Shown in pieces: positions 19,686-29,774 of a stretch of 64,000 nt of DNA (position 1 is its first letter; every line of letters begins with the position of its first letter). The notes beneath the pieces were generated by a model. It was not told where the DNA came from, ran no database searches, and saw nothing but the letters and a program-made list of their open reading frames with translations. The stretch comes from Phenylobacterium sp. (GTDB taxonomy: Bacteria; Pseudomonadota; Alphaproteobacteria; Caulobacterales; Caulobacteraceae): positions 62,001 to 126,000 of the forward strand of contig NZ_JAHBYD010000007.1 of NCBI RefSeq assembly GCF_019636135.1. Direction: 5' to 3'. The translations under genes and the position numbers were made by a program.

Positions 19686-20977
19686 GGCTGCTCCGTGGCC
19701 TCGGTGAGGCCGTTGGCGCGCAGCAGGGCGACCTCGGCGTCGGCCTTGATCCGGTCGCGGATCGGCGCGACCTCGCGCTGGAAGCGCTTCACGCGGCTCC
19801 CGTTGATCAGGCGGCGGGCGACGAGGCCCGCCACCAGCACGATGAACGCCAGCAGGAAGTCGCGAGGGCCGAAAAGGTGCTGCGTGACGATGTCCCAGCC
19901 GATCGCCAGGATCAGCGTGCTGAGGGCGGCGAACACGACGGTCTTGGCCGTGACGCCGACGATGCGGCCGATCAGGTGCGTGTCGGTCTGCACGCGGTCG
20001 ATCGAGAAGTTCCAGACCATCAGGTAGGAGCCGTATTCCTTGCCCTTGGCGATGGCCCAGAGCGCCCCCAGCATGTGGCCGCCGCGGGCGGTGACGTCCC
20101 AGTTCTCCAGCTTCATGGCGTGCTCGGCGCCATCCTTGTCGAGCAGGAACACCGTGTCCTTGGTCGTGGTGTAGCTGTAGCCGGACGTGGAGCTGACGTA
20201 GCGGCCCTGGCCGTCGTAGGTGGTCGAGCCCGGCACGTGGTGCGTCCGGTGCTGCTTGTCGAGCTGGGCGATCACGCCGCCGCGCGTGTGCAGCGTGTAG
20301 GTGCGGCCGCGCGCCTTGAGGACCGGGGGCGTGCTCTCCGCATCGATCCTGAACCCGGGCAGGTTGCGCGACAGGAGCCAGGCGGTGAGCGCCAGCGTTC
20401 CGATCACGGCGGCGCCCAGGGCGGCGAGGGTCGCCTGCGACTTCTGGCGGCGCGCTTGCAGGAACGCGTTCTGCTGTGCGGTGTCCGCGCGCGCCCGCGC
20501 CGTGGCGGCCGCGTCTCGCGACTCGGCCTGCGCGCTCAGCCGGCGGTAGGTCTGCAGGTCGCCGGGGGCCAGGTAGCGGCTGGTGACCTCGGCCACGAAC
20601 TGCGGGTTGCGCCGCAGGTCCCCTTCGCCGCTGGTGATCTTGCGCCGCATGGCGCGCGTGTCGCCCGTCCGCGTGCCGACGCGGTTCCCGACGCACGAGG
20701 CGTAGGCGTCGCGCCGGGCCTTCTCCTCCCCGCGGAACTCGCCGCGGAAATAGCGGGCGCCCATGAAGAGCTCCACCGCATCGCTCATCACGTGGCAGGC
20801 GGCGGCTTCGCGTATGCGCGCGTCGGTGGGGTCGGGGGCGGTGTAGTCGGCGACGACGCGCTGCACGTCCGGCATGCGCGCGGCGTAGCTCGCGTTCTGT
20901 GCGGAGGCGGGACCCGGCATCAACAGGAGACCCAGGAGTCCGAGCAAAACCCAACGCGCACGAACGCCACCACGCAT
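19682..20977 (-). CDS. Uncharacterised secreted/membrane protein with three predicted TM segments
   Basis: 431 residues. A signal peptide (hydrophobic run LLGLLGLLLMPGPASAQ) is followed by a periplasmic helical part with two Cys (about residues 35-100), then an Ala/Arg/Gln-rich helix and a TM segment near 185-205. A beta-rich section reads like a series of hairpins (GRTYTLHTRGGVIAQLD; YVSSTSGYSYTTTKDTVFLLDKDG), and two more TM helices near 340-395 lead to a cytoplasmic tail. No family recognised. The beta section resembles a small sensor or ligand domain, but that is a guess. Followed by a coupled small ORF. Confidence 0.7.
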   Translation of the reverse strand: MRGGVRARWVLLGLLGLLLMPGPASAQNASYAARMPDVQRVVADYTAPDPTDARIREAAACHVMSDAVELFMGARYFRGEFRGEEKARRDAYASCVGNRVGTRTGDTRAMRRKITSGEGDLRRNPQFVAEVTSRYLAPGDLQTYRRLSAQAESRDAAATARARADTAQQNAFLQARRQKSQATLAALGAAVIGTLALTAWLLSRNLPGFRIDAESTPPVLKARGRTYTLHTRGGVIAQLDKQHRTHHVPGSTTYDGQGRYVSSTSGYSYTTTKDTVFLLDKDGAEHAMKLENWDVTARGGHMLGALWAIAKGKEYGSYLMVWNFSIDRVQTDTHLIGRIVGVTAKTVVFAALSTLILAIGWDIVTQHLFGPRDFLLAFIVLVAGLVARRLINGSRVKRFQREVAPIRDRIKADAEVALLRANGLTEATEQP

Positions 20978-21045
20978 GACACGGACCCCCGGAACTGAAG
21001 GCCCAGCTTAGGCGCCGGTCCGCCGACGTCCAGTCCATAGCCGCG

Positions 21046-21222
21046 TCAGTCTTCGCGCTTCTTCCCGTCGAGCTCGCGACGGGCGCGCTCCGAGGCCAGC
21101 TTCGAGCTTGTCTTCTCGGCCTTGGTTCGCCCGAATGCGACGCGGTTCTCCGCGGCCTGCGCCTTGCCCGCCGCCTTCTGCTTCGCCTTGCGCGCCCGGT
21201 TGAGATTGATCAGCTCGGCCAT
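21046..21222 (-). CDS. DUF4169-family small basic protein
   Basis: 58 residues from ATG 21222 to TGA at 21046. The sequence MAELINLNRARKAKQK opens with the DUF4169 signature (MAExINLRRARKAK) and continues as a highly charged Ala/Lys/Glu/Arg helix with NRVAFGRTKAEK and a C-terminal LDGKKRED, all typical of this short alphaproteobacterial family of unknown function. Divergent from the DUF2171 gene, 53 bp apart. Confidence 0.85.
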   Translation of the reverse strand: MAELINLNRARKAKQKAAGKAQAAENRVAFGRTKAEKTSSKLASERARRELDGKKRED

Positions 21223-21275
21223 GGAAACCTTCGCCCGCGCCCTTCGTTACCTCGCCCCAACCCTATGACGAGGAG

Positions 21276-21518
21276 ATGAGCATGATCCAGGCTTCGGAAA
21301 TCCGTGAGCACATGGAAGTCGTCGGGTCCGACGGCGGGCACGTCGGCAAGGTCGACCACGTCCGCGGGGCGGACATCGAGCTCGCGAAGTTCGACATGGG
21401 CTCGGGATTCAAGCACCACATGATCCCGATCACCTGGGTCGACCACGTCGAGGACGACAAGGTGTGCCTGAACCTGACCAGGGACGCGGCCAAGGCCGGC
21501 TGGCGCGAGAAGCACTAG
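21276..21518 (+). CDS. DUF2171 domain protein
   Basis: 80 residues: SEIREHMEVVGSDGGHVGKVDHVRG...IPITWVDHVEDDKVCLNLTRDAAKAGW is the DUF2171 pattern, a PRC-barrel-like small beta domain. ATG 21276 is preceded by GAGGAG about 6 nt upstream. Such proteins are often linked to stress or adaptation in alphaproteobacteria; no biochemical role is established. Confidence 0.88.
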   Translation: MSMIQASEIREHMEVVGSDGGHVGKVDHVRGADIELAKFDMGSGFKHHMIPITWVDHVEDDKVCLNLTRDAAKAGWREKH

Positions 21519-21598
21519 CCGAACGGGGCGCGGGTCTGCCAAGAGGGCCTGACCCGCGCGCCGGAGCCCCCGGCCGTCAGAGCTGGGGGTGTTCCGGT

Positions 21599-22975
21599 TT
21601 GAAGGTTCTGGTTTCGATGGCGGCGGCGCTTTCGATCGCCGCGACGCCCGCGGTCTCCGCGCCGGCCCATGCAAGCAAGGTCGGGGCCGGCAAGGTCTGC
21701 GCCGACTGCGTGAAGGCCACCATGCAGCGGCTGGTCGCCCCCGACATGAAGGGCCGCGCCTGCGGGACCGCCGAGGAGAACGCCGCCGCCCGCTGGCTGG
21801 CGGACCGGCTCAAGGCCTACCACGCCAAGGGCGCCGCGCCCGGCGGCGGCTACCTCCAGGCCGTCCGGTTCCGCACGCCCACCTACGCCGCGCCGCCCAG
21901 CCTCACCGTCGGCGGGGTCACCCTGACCCAGGGCCGCGAGATCGTGGCGCTGGAGCCGGGCGAGGCGGCCGGCGGGCCGCTTGCGCTGGTGGGCCTCGCC
22001 GCGCCCGAGGCGGCCGCGGGCAAGGTCGCCGTCTACGACGCCCCCTACGATCCCAAGGCGGTGGCCGCCTTCGTCCGCGCGGGCGCCGCCGCGGTGGTCG
22101 TCCTGGCGCCCGAGCGCATGCTGCGCGCCTGGGACCAGCTCGCGGCGCGCGCGCCCGGCGGCGTCGAGATCCTCGGCGCCGAGGCCGGCCCGGCGCCGGC
22201 GGCCCCGACGCAGGTCGTCGTCTTCGCGCGGCCCGAGGCCATCGCCCGGCTCAAGGCCCTGGAAGGGCAGGCCGCCCGCTTCGCCGCGCCCCGCGGCCAG
22301 CCGACGGTCGGGACCACCTACAACGTCCTGGGCGTGATCCCCGGCGCGGCGCCCGACGCCGACCGCCAGGCCGTGCTGCTGAGCGCCCACTACGACCACG
22401 TCGGCGTGAAGAACGGCGTCGTCTACCCGGGCGCCAACGACGACGCCTCGGGCACGGCGGCGGTGCTGGAGTTCGCCCGGCTGCTGGGGTCGGGCAAGGC
22501 GCCCAGGCGCACCGTCCACTTCGCCCTCTTCGGCTGCGAGGAGGCGGGCGGCCACGGCGCGAAGTACTTCCTGGCCCACCCGTCGGCGCCGCTCGCCGAC
22601 CTGGTCGCGAACCTGGAGTTCGAGATGATCGGCGTGCCCGATCCGGCCGACCGCACCCGCCTGATGCTGACCGGCTGGGAGCGCACCGACCTCGGCCCGG
22701 CGCTGAAGGACCACGGCGCCTCGATCGGCCCCGACCGCTATCCGGAGGAGAACTTCTTCCAGCGCTCCGACAACTACCAACTCGCCAGGAAGGGCGTCGT
22801 CGCCCAGACCATCAGCGCCTGGCCGATCCCGCCCACCTACCATCAGCCCACCGACGACCTCGACCACGTCGACCTGCCCTTCATGGCCGAGGTGATCCAG
22901 TCGCTCGCCGAGCCCATCCGCTGGCTCCTGAACAGCGACTTCCGCCCCGAATGGACCGAGGGGATGAGGCCCTGA
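21599..22975 (+). CDS. Secreted M28-family zinc metallopeptidase
   Basis: 458 residues from TTG 21599, which follows GGGGGT at 21585-21590 and gives a good signal peptide (basic residue, then a hydrophobic stretch ending AVSA). M28 di-zinc residues: His/Asp in SAHYDHVGV, Asp in GANDDASG, catalytic Glu-Glu in FGCEEAGG, Asp/Glu in LEFEMIG and His in TYHQPTDDLDHVD. A PA-type domain appears inserted at about 100-220 (AAAVVVLAPERML), as in aminopeptidase-like M28 enzymes. Role: degradation of peptides in the periplasm or outside the cell. ATG 21617 is an alternative but would drop the basic signal start. Confidence 0.9.
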   Translation: MKVLVSMAAALSIAATPAVSAPAHASKVGAGKVCADCVKATMQRLVAPDMKGRACGTAEENAAARWLADRLKAYHAKGAAPGGGYLQAVRFRTPTYAAPPSLTVGGVTLTQGREIVALEPGEAAGGPLALVGLAAPEAAAGKVAVYDAPYDPKAVAAFVRAGAAAVVVLAPERMLRAWDQLAARAPGGVEILGAEAGPAPAAPTQVVVFARPEAIARLKALEGQAARFAAPRGQPTVGTTYNVLGVIPGAAPDADRQAVLLSAHYDHVGVKNGVVYPGANDDASGTAAVLEFARLLGSGKAPRRTVHFALFGCEEAGGHGAKYFLAHPSAPLADLVANLEFEMIGVPDPADRTRLMLTGWERTDLGPALKDHGASIGPDRYPEENFFQRSDNYQLARKGVVAQTISAWPIPPTYHQPTDDLDHVDLPFMAEVIQSLAEPIRWLLNSDFRPEWTEGMRP

Positions 22976-22977
22976 CC

Positions 22978-23121
22978 ATCCCTCCCCTTCAGGGGAGGGA
23001 CAGGACGCGTGAGCGGCCAGGGTGGGGAAACACGGCGCGAGAACTCTGCGGTCGGGGATATCCAAGCCTTCCCCACCCTGCTCGCCTTTGGCGAGCTTTC
23101 CCTCCCCTGAAGGGGAGGGAT
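22978..23121. repeat. Intergenic palindromic repeat, family A
   Basis: ATCCCTCCCCTTCAGGGGAG at the left is mirrored by CTCCCCTGAAGGGGAGGGAT at the right; inner words GGTGGGGAAA and TTCCCCACCCTG also mirror. Nearly the same element lies at 27620-27759. It fills the gap between the convergent M28 and aminotransferase genes, 2 bp after one stop and 4 bp before the other. Confidence 0.85.
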
Positions 23122-23125
23122 GGTG

Positions 23126-25210
<2,085 letters not shown>

Positions 25211-25219
25211 GCTGGGGAC

Positions 25220-25480
25220 ATGACGAAACCCGTAACCTTCGAACTCAGCGAGGAACATGCGGCGTTCCTGGCGGCCGAAGCCGACCATCTGGAAGTAACC
25301 GTCGACAAAGTCGTTGGTCTGCTCGTCCAGCAGCGGCTGGAGTACGACACTTGGTTTAGGCGCAAAGTTGAGGCTGCGATCGAAAGCTCCGATCGGGAGA
25401 AGTCGATCCCGCACGACGAAATCGTGGCCTGGATCAACGAGCTGAAATCAGGACTGCCCGCTCACAAGGCGGCGGAGTGA
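25220..25480 (+). CDS. Antitoxin of a type II toxin-antitoxin pair (RHH-like)
   Basis: 86 residues. An N-terminal strand (VTFELSEEHAAFL) and two helices give a likely ribbon-helix-helix DNA-binding part; the C-terminal half (DREKSIPHDEIVAWINELKSGL) is the amphipathic toxin-binding segment typical of ParD-like antitoxins. It precedes and overlaps the toxin gene by 4 bp, the usual order. Likely to repress its own operon together with the toxin. Confidence 0.8.
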   Translation: MTKPVTFELSEEHAAFLAAEADHLEVTVDKVVGLLVQQRLEYDTWFRRKVEAAIESSDREKSIPHDEIVAWINELKSGLPAHKAAE

Positions 25481-25767
25481 AGGTCCGATGGCACCCGGAT
25501 GCGAAAGCCGACCTTAGCGACATCATCAGCTACATCGGTGGAGACAACTTAACCGCCGCCTTCAAACAGGCGGACCGAATCCAGGCCGCCGCCGCCAGCC
25601 TGGCGCGCTTCCCGCGAATGGGCCGTGAGGGACGTAAGCCGGGGACACGGGAGCTCACGGTGCCGCAGACACCGTATCTGATCGTCTACCATGTCCTGGA
25701 CGACCACCTGGAAGTGCTGATGGTCGTACATGGCGCAAGAGCTTGGCCGCCCCATCGGCTGTCGTAG
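25477..25767 (+). CDS. RelE/ParE-superfamily toxin
   Basis: 96 residues from GTG 25477, whose GTGA overlaps the antitoxin stop. The fold signature is clear: VRWHPDAKADLSDIISYI, a helix to RFPRMGREGRKPGTREL, then the C-terminal strands PYLIVYHVLDDHLEVLMVVHGARAWP. The HGAR-W end is standard for ParE-type toxins of this clade. Targets may be gyrase (ParE) or ribosome-bound mRNA (RelE); the length and ending favour ParE-like. Confidence 0.87.
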   Translation: MKVRWHPDAKADLSDIISYIGGDNLTAAFKQADRIQAAAASLARFPRMGREGRKPGTRELTVPQTPYLIVYHVLDDHLEVLMVVHGARAWPPHRLS

Positions 25768-25869
25768 CCCATGAAGAAGTGCGCAAGGTTCTTGCCCGAC
25801 TCGCGGCCCGGCGCCGCGCCCGGCGCAACAAGCTTGCGGCGAAGCGCCCGTTTCGGTAGAGACGACGCC

Positions 25870-25938
25870 ATGCGCACGCGGCTCGACAGCCTGCTTCTTC
25901 TCTCGCTGGGGCTTAGCCGCCCCTGGGCGCCTCTCTAG
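25870..25938 (+). CDS. Leucine-rich leader peptide of leuA
   Basis: A 22-codon ORF (ATG 25870, TAG 25936-25938) lying 78 bp before leuA. Eight codons are Leu: positions 5, 8-11, 13, 15 and 22, including four in a row, with a Trp near the end. This is the pattern of attenuator leader peptides, where ribosome stalling at scarce Leu-tRNA decides whether transcription continues into the biosynthetic gene. The stem at 25920-25971 overlaps its last codons. Confidence 0.72.
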   Translation: MRTRLDSLLLLSLGLSRPWAPL

Positions 25939-25971
25939 GCACGCGCTTCCTCGCGGCCGGGCGACCAGGGG
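25920..25971 (+). promoter_or_regulatory. Putative leu attenuator stem
   Basis: CCCCTGGGCGC (25920-25930) can pair with GCGACCAGGGG (25961-25971), 10 of 11 positions, enclosing a 30-nt loop with a smaller GC-rich hairpin. The 5' arm overlaps the last codons of the Leu leader, so ribosome position would decide whether it forms. No strong T-run follows, so which structure terminates is not settled from sequence alone. Confidence 0.5.
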
Positions 25972-26016
25972 TCATTCCGCACCTTCGCCCAGCTTGAGAC
26001 ACACCGCGAGACCGAC

Positions 26017-27612
26017 ATGACCGACCCCGTATCCCAGACCGCCGCTCCGTCGGAGCGCGCCAATCCCGACCGCGACAAGGTCATCATCTTCGACACCACC
26101 ATGCGCGACGGCGAGCAGTCGCCCGGCGCCTCGATGAGCCACGACGAGAAGCTCGAACTGGCCAAGATCCTGGAGGACATGCGCGTCGACGTGATCGAGG
26201 CCGGCTTCCCGATCGCCTCCAACGGCGACTTCGAGGCCGTGCGCGCGATCTCCGAGATCGTCAGCGAGAGCGTCGTCTGCGGCCTGGCCCGCGCCGGCGT
26301 GGCCGACATCGAACGCTGCGCCGAGGCCATCAAGCCGGCGAAGCGCGGCCGCATCCACACCTTCCTGTCCACCAGCCCCGTCCACATGAAGTGGAAGCTG
26401 CAGATGGAGCCCGAGCAGGTGCTGGAGATGGTGACCAAGTCGGTCACCCTGGCCCGCAACCTCTGCGGCGACGTGGAGTGGTCGGCCGAGGACGCCACCC
26501 GCACCGAGCGCGACTTCCTGCTGCGCTGCGTCGAGGCCGCCATCCGGGCCGGCGCGGGCACGATCAACCTGCCCGACACGGTGGGCTACACCTATCCCAG
26601 CGAGTACGCCGACCTCTTCCGCGACGTGATCGAGAACGTGCCGGGGGCCGACAGGGTGATCTTCTCCACCCACTGCCACAACGACCTGGGGCTGGCGGTC
26701 GCGAACTCCATCGCCGGCGTCCAGGGCGGCGCGCGCCAGATCGAGTGCGCGGTCAACGGCATCGGCGAGCGGGCCGGCAACGCGGCGCTGGAGGAGATCG
26801 TCATGGCGCTGAAGGTCCGCGGCGACCGTTTGCCCTTCGACACGGGCGTCGAGACCCAGCACATCACCCGCGCCAGCCGCTACGTCTCGGCCATCACCGG
26901 CTTCCCGGTGCAGTTCAACAAGGCGATCGTCGGCAAGAACGCCTTCGCCCACGAGAGCGGCATCCACCAGGACGGGATGCTGAAGAACGCCGAGACCTAC
27001 GAGATCATGAAGCCCGAGGACGTGGGCCAGATCGAATCCAACCTGGTCATGGGCAAGCACTCCGGCCGCCACGCCTTCCGCGAGAAGCTGAAGGACCTGG
27101 GCTACGACCTGGGCCAGAACGCGCTCAACGAGGCGTTCCAGCGCTTCAAGGACCTGGCCGACAAGAAGAAGCACGTCTTCGACGACGACATCGTCGCCCT
27201 GGTCGACGACGCCCTGGCCAGCAGCGCCGACAAGGTGCAGGTCAAGCACCTGCGCGTGATCGCCGGCACCGAGGGGCCGCAGGAGGCCTTCCTGACGGTG
27301 ACCATCGAGGGCGAGGAGAAGAGCGCCAACGCGCAAGGGGACGGCCCGGTGGACGCGGTGTTCAACGCCATCCACGCGGTGGTGCCGCACGACGCCGTCC
27401 TGCGCCTGTTCCAGGTCCACGCTGTGACGGAGGGCACGGACGCCCAGGCCCAGGTCTCGGTGCGCCTCGAAGAGGACGGCCGGATCGCCACCGGCTCGGC
27501 GGCCGACACCGACACCCTGACCGCCTCGGCCAAGGCCTACGTCAACGCGCTCAACAACCTCTTCGCCCGCAAGGAGAAGAGCGCGCCCGGCAAGGTCGCC
27601 AGCGGGTTCTGA
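26017..27612 (+). CDS. leuA: 2-isopropylmalate synthase
   Basis: 531 residues. First committed step of leucine synthesis: condenses acetyl-CoA with 2-oxoisovalerate. N-terminal TIM barrel with FDTTMRDGEQSPGASM (metal Asp and catalytic Arg), GFPIASNGDFEAV, HTFLSTSPVHMKWKL, the HxH metal motif STHCHNDLGLAVANS and NGIGERAGNAALEE, then GIHQDGMLKN...Y in the linker. The C-terminal LeuA dimer domain (about 390-510) is present, so leucine feedback inhibition is likely. Expression is probably also controlled by the leader-peptide attenuator just upstream. Confidence 0.95.
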   Translation: MTDPVSQTAAPSERANPDRDKVIIFDTTMRDGEQSPGASMSHDEKLELAKILEDMRVDVIEAGFPIASNGDFEAVRAISEIVSESVVCGLARAGVADIERCAEAIKPAKRGRIHTFLSTSPVHMKWKLQMEPEQVLEMVTKSVTLARNLCGDVEWSAEDATRTERDFLLRCVEAAIRAGAGTINLPDTVGYTYPSEYADLFRDVIENVPGADRVIFSTHCHNDLGLAVANSIAGVQGGARQIECAVNGIGERAGNAALEEIVMALKVRGDRLPFDTGVETQHITRASRYVSAITGFPVQFNKAIVGKNAFAHESGIHQDGMLKNAETYEIMKPEDVGQIESNLVMGKHSGRHAFREKLKDLGYDLGQNALNEAFQRFKDLADKKKHVFDDDIVALVDDALASSADKVQVKHLRVIAGTEGPQEAFLTVTIEGEEKSANAQGDGPVDAVFNAIHAVVPHDAVLRLFQVHAVTEGTDAQAQVSVRLEEDGRIATGSAADTDTLTASAKAYVNALNNLFARKEKSAPGKVASGF

Positions 27613-27619
27613 GGCCCTC

Positions 27620-27759
27620 ATCCCTCCCCTTCAGGGGAGGGACAGACCGCGCAGCGGTCAGGGTGGGGAAACCTCGATCCTCACCCAACGCCGCGTTCTG
27701 ACCCACTTTCCCCACCCTGGCGGCTTTCGCCGCCGGTCCCTCCCCTGAAGGGGAGGGAT
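27620..27759. repeat. Intergenic palindromic repeat, family A
   Basis: ATCCCTCCCCTTCAGGGGAG...CTCCCCTGAAGGGGAGGGAT with inner GGTGGGGAAA/TTTCCCCACCCTG arms, nearly the same as the copy at 22978-23121 but with a different loop. It fills the space between leuA and the EamA gene. Confidence 0.85.
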
Positions 27760-27772
27760 GTTGGAGCGTTGA

Positions 27773-28654
27773 ATGCTCTGGATCCTCCTCACCGCCGCCG
27801 CGGCCCCGCTGCAGGTGACGCGCAATGCGTTGCAGCGCGGGCTGGTGGGCGACGCCGGGCCGTGGGGCGCGACGCTGGTGCGCTTCCTGTTCGGCCTGCC
27901 GTTCTCCATCGCCATGTTCGCGGTCGTGGCGACGCTCACGCCGGATGCGCACCCCGACCCCTCGCTGCGGTTCTGGATCGGCGTCTGCGCCGGCGCCGCC
28001 GCGCAGATCGCGGCGACCGGCGCGCTCCTGCTCGCCATGCATCGTTCGGGCTTCGCGGTGGCGACCGTGATGCAGCAGTCGTCGCTGCCGCTGGGCGCGC
28101 TGCTGGGCTGGGTGGCGCTGGGCGACCGGCTGCATCCCGCGGCCTGGGGCGGCGTCGCCGTCGCGACCGCCGGCCTCGTCATCCTGTCGTGGCCGAAGCG
28201 CGCGGACCTGCGCGGCAGCCTGGCCGGCGCGAGCCTGGGCCTGGCCTCGGGCGCGGCGTTCGCCGTGGCGCTGAACGGCTACCGGCAGGCGGCCCTCGCG
28301 CTGGAGCCGGCGCACCCGATCTATGCGGCGCTCGCCGGCCTGGTGGTCGCCCAGACGCTCCAGTCGGTCGGCCTGGGCGGCGCCCTGGCGCTCCTGCGGC
28401 CGCAGAGCTGGAAGGCGGTCGGCGCGTCGTGGAAGGCCTCGCTGGGCGCCGGTTTCTTCGGTTCGGCCGGTTCGGCGTGCTGGTTCGGCGCCCTGGCGCT
28501 CGCGCCCGCCGGACCGGTCCGGGCGGTGGGCGTGCTGGAGACGGTGATCGCCGCCGCCGTGGGCCGCCGCGTCTTCCGCGAGCGCCTGAGCGCCCGGCAA
28601 CTGGTGGGCGGCGTGCTCACCAGCGTCGGCGTGGTCTTGACCGCGCTGGCCTGA
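27773..28654 (+). CDS. EamA/DMT-family transporter
   Basis: 293 residues, almost wholly hydrophobic with about ten TM segments in two repeats (repeat 1 to about residue 140, repeat 2 from about 150), each with the EamA-type ending (SLPLGALLGWVALGDRLHPAAWGGVAVATAGLVIL; RVFRERLSARQLVGGVLTSVGVVL, parts shown). Such inner-membrane exporters move small metabolites. The substrate is not predictable; adjacency to leuA is across a repeat and may be incidental. Confidence 0.83.
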   Translation: MLWILLTAAAAPLQVTRNALQRGLVGDAGPWGATLVRFLFGLPFSIAMFAVVATLTPDAHPDPSLRFWIGVCAGAAAQIAATGALLLAMHRSGFAVATVMQQSSLPLGALLGWVALGDRLHPAAWGGVAVATAGLVILSWPKRADLRGSLAGASLGLASGAAFAVALNGYRQAALALEPAHPIYAALAGLVVAQTLQSVGLGGALALLRPQSWKAVGASWKASLGAGFFGSAGSACWFGALALAPAGPVRAVGVLETVIAAAVGRRVFRERLSARQLVGGVLTSVGVVLTALA

Positions 28655-28664
28655 CACGGCTGCC

Positions 28665-29699
28665 ATGGCGGCCATGATCGACCGCCGAACCCTCCTCGCC
28701 GCCGGCCTCGCGTCGGCCTGCGCGCCCGCCGCCGCCGCCGCCGGACGCTGGACCGCCTGCGCGCCCATCCCCTGGCCGGTGCAGGAGGTCTACGGGACCG
28801 CATGGCGCGGGCAGGCGGTGATCGCGGGCGGCATGGCGCCGGGCGTCCCCGGCTCGCGCGGCATCAACCCGCAGGACCGCGTGGGCCTCTACGATCCGGC
28901 CAGGGACGCCTGGCGCGAGGGCCCGAAGCTGCCGTTCGCGCGGCACCATCCGGTGCTGGCCACGGCCCGCGACCGCGTCCATCTGTTCGGCGGATACAAG
29001 GTCGCAGAGGGCGGCTGGATGGCGATCCCCGACGCCCTCGTGCTGGACGGCGAGGCCTGGACGCCCCTGCCGCCGATGCCGAAGCTCCAGTGCGAGACCG
29101 TGGCCGTCACCCTGGGCGACCGCATCCACATCGCGAGCGGCCGGGCGCCGAAGGGCGCGCGCAACCTCGAATGGCCCGACCAGGGCGACATCGACCTGCA
29201 CCAGGTGTTCGACGCGCGCGCCGGCAAGTGGGAGACGGCCCGGCCGTGCCCGCTGGCCCGCAACAGCGCCGCCGGCGCGGGCCTGGGCGGCCGCTTCTAC
29301 CTGGTCGGCGGGCGGCAGGTCGGCGGCGACAACTCGGACCGGCTGGACGTCTACGACCCCAGGGCCGACCGCTGGACGACGCTGCGCCCCATGCCGCGCC
29401 CCGCGGGCGGCCTCGCGGCCGCGGCGGCCGGTGGGAAGCTCTACGCCTTCGGCGGCGAGGGCGGGCCGGGCGTGATCCCGAACGCCTGGTCCTACGACCC
29501 GAAGACCGACCGCTGGACCGCCGAGCCCGACATGGCCACCCCGCGCCACGGCCTGGCGGGCGTCGCGGCGGGCGGCCGCGTCCTGGCCCTGGGCGGCGGC
29601 GTCAAGGAGAGCGGCGGCCAGGTGAGCGCCGTCGCCGAGGCCTTCACGCCCTGCCCCGCTCATCCCCGCGCATGCGGGGACCCAGACTTTCCTCTTTGA
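28665..29699 (+). CDS. Kelch-repeat exported protein, C-terminus formed by a repeat element
   Basis: 344 residues. Basic start with RR then hydrophobic Ala-rich segment (RRTLLAAGLASACAP) suggests a Tat or Sec signal. The body has kelch-type blades: VGLYDPARDAWREGPKLPFARHH, VHLFGGYK, LDVYDPRADRWTTLRPMPRP, GKLYAFGGEGG, WSYDPKTDRWT. A 5-6-bladed beta propeller in the periplasm is likely; ligand unknown. The last 14 residues (PAHPRACGDPDFPL) are encoded by a dispersed repeat starting at 29656, so the original C-terminus has been replaced. ATG 28674 is an alternative start. Confidence 0.8.
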   Translation: MAAMIDRRTLLAAGLASACAPAAAAAGRWTACAPIPWPVQEVYGTAWRGQAVIAGGMAPGVPGSRGINPQDRVGLYDPARDAWREGPKLPFARHHPVLATARDRVHLFGGYKVAEGGWMAIPDALVLDGEAWTPLPPMPKLQCETVAVTLGDRIHIASGRAPKGARNLEWPDQGDIDLHQVFDARAGKWETARPCPLARNSAAGAGLGGRFYLVGGRQVGGDNSDRLDVYDPRADRWTTLRPMPRPAGGLAAAAAGGKLYAFGGEGGPGVIPNAWSYDPKTDRWTAEPDMATPRHGLAGVAAGGRVLALGGGVKESGGQVSAVAEAFTPCPAHPRACGDPDFPL

Positions 29700-29769
29700 G
29701 CCGAGCTGGAGCCCAACGCAGCAGCCGAAGAAGCGAAGTCTGGGTCCCCGCATGCGCGGGGATGAGCGG
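29656..29769. repeat. Palindromic repeat, family D, overlapping the kelch gene end
   Basis: CCGCTCATCCCCGCGCATGC...GGACCCAGACTT is mirrored by AAGTCTGGGTCCCCGCATGC...GGGGATGAGCGG. The first 44 bases are coding (end of the kelch gene), and the right end lies 5 bp before the stop of the convergent di-heme gene. Confidence 0.82.
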
Positions 29770-29774
29770 AGTAG

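Noticed and set aside
22978..23121. Family A repeat as an intrinsic terminator for the convergent genes
   Set aside because: The hairpin is strong but no T-run follows on either strand, and near-identical copies occur elsewhere, so it is listed as a dispersed repeat.
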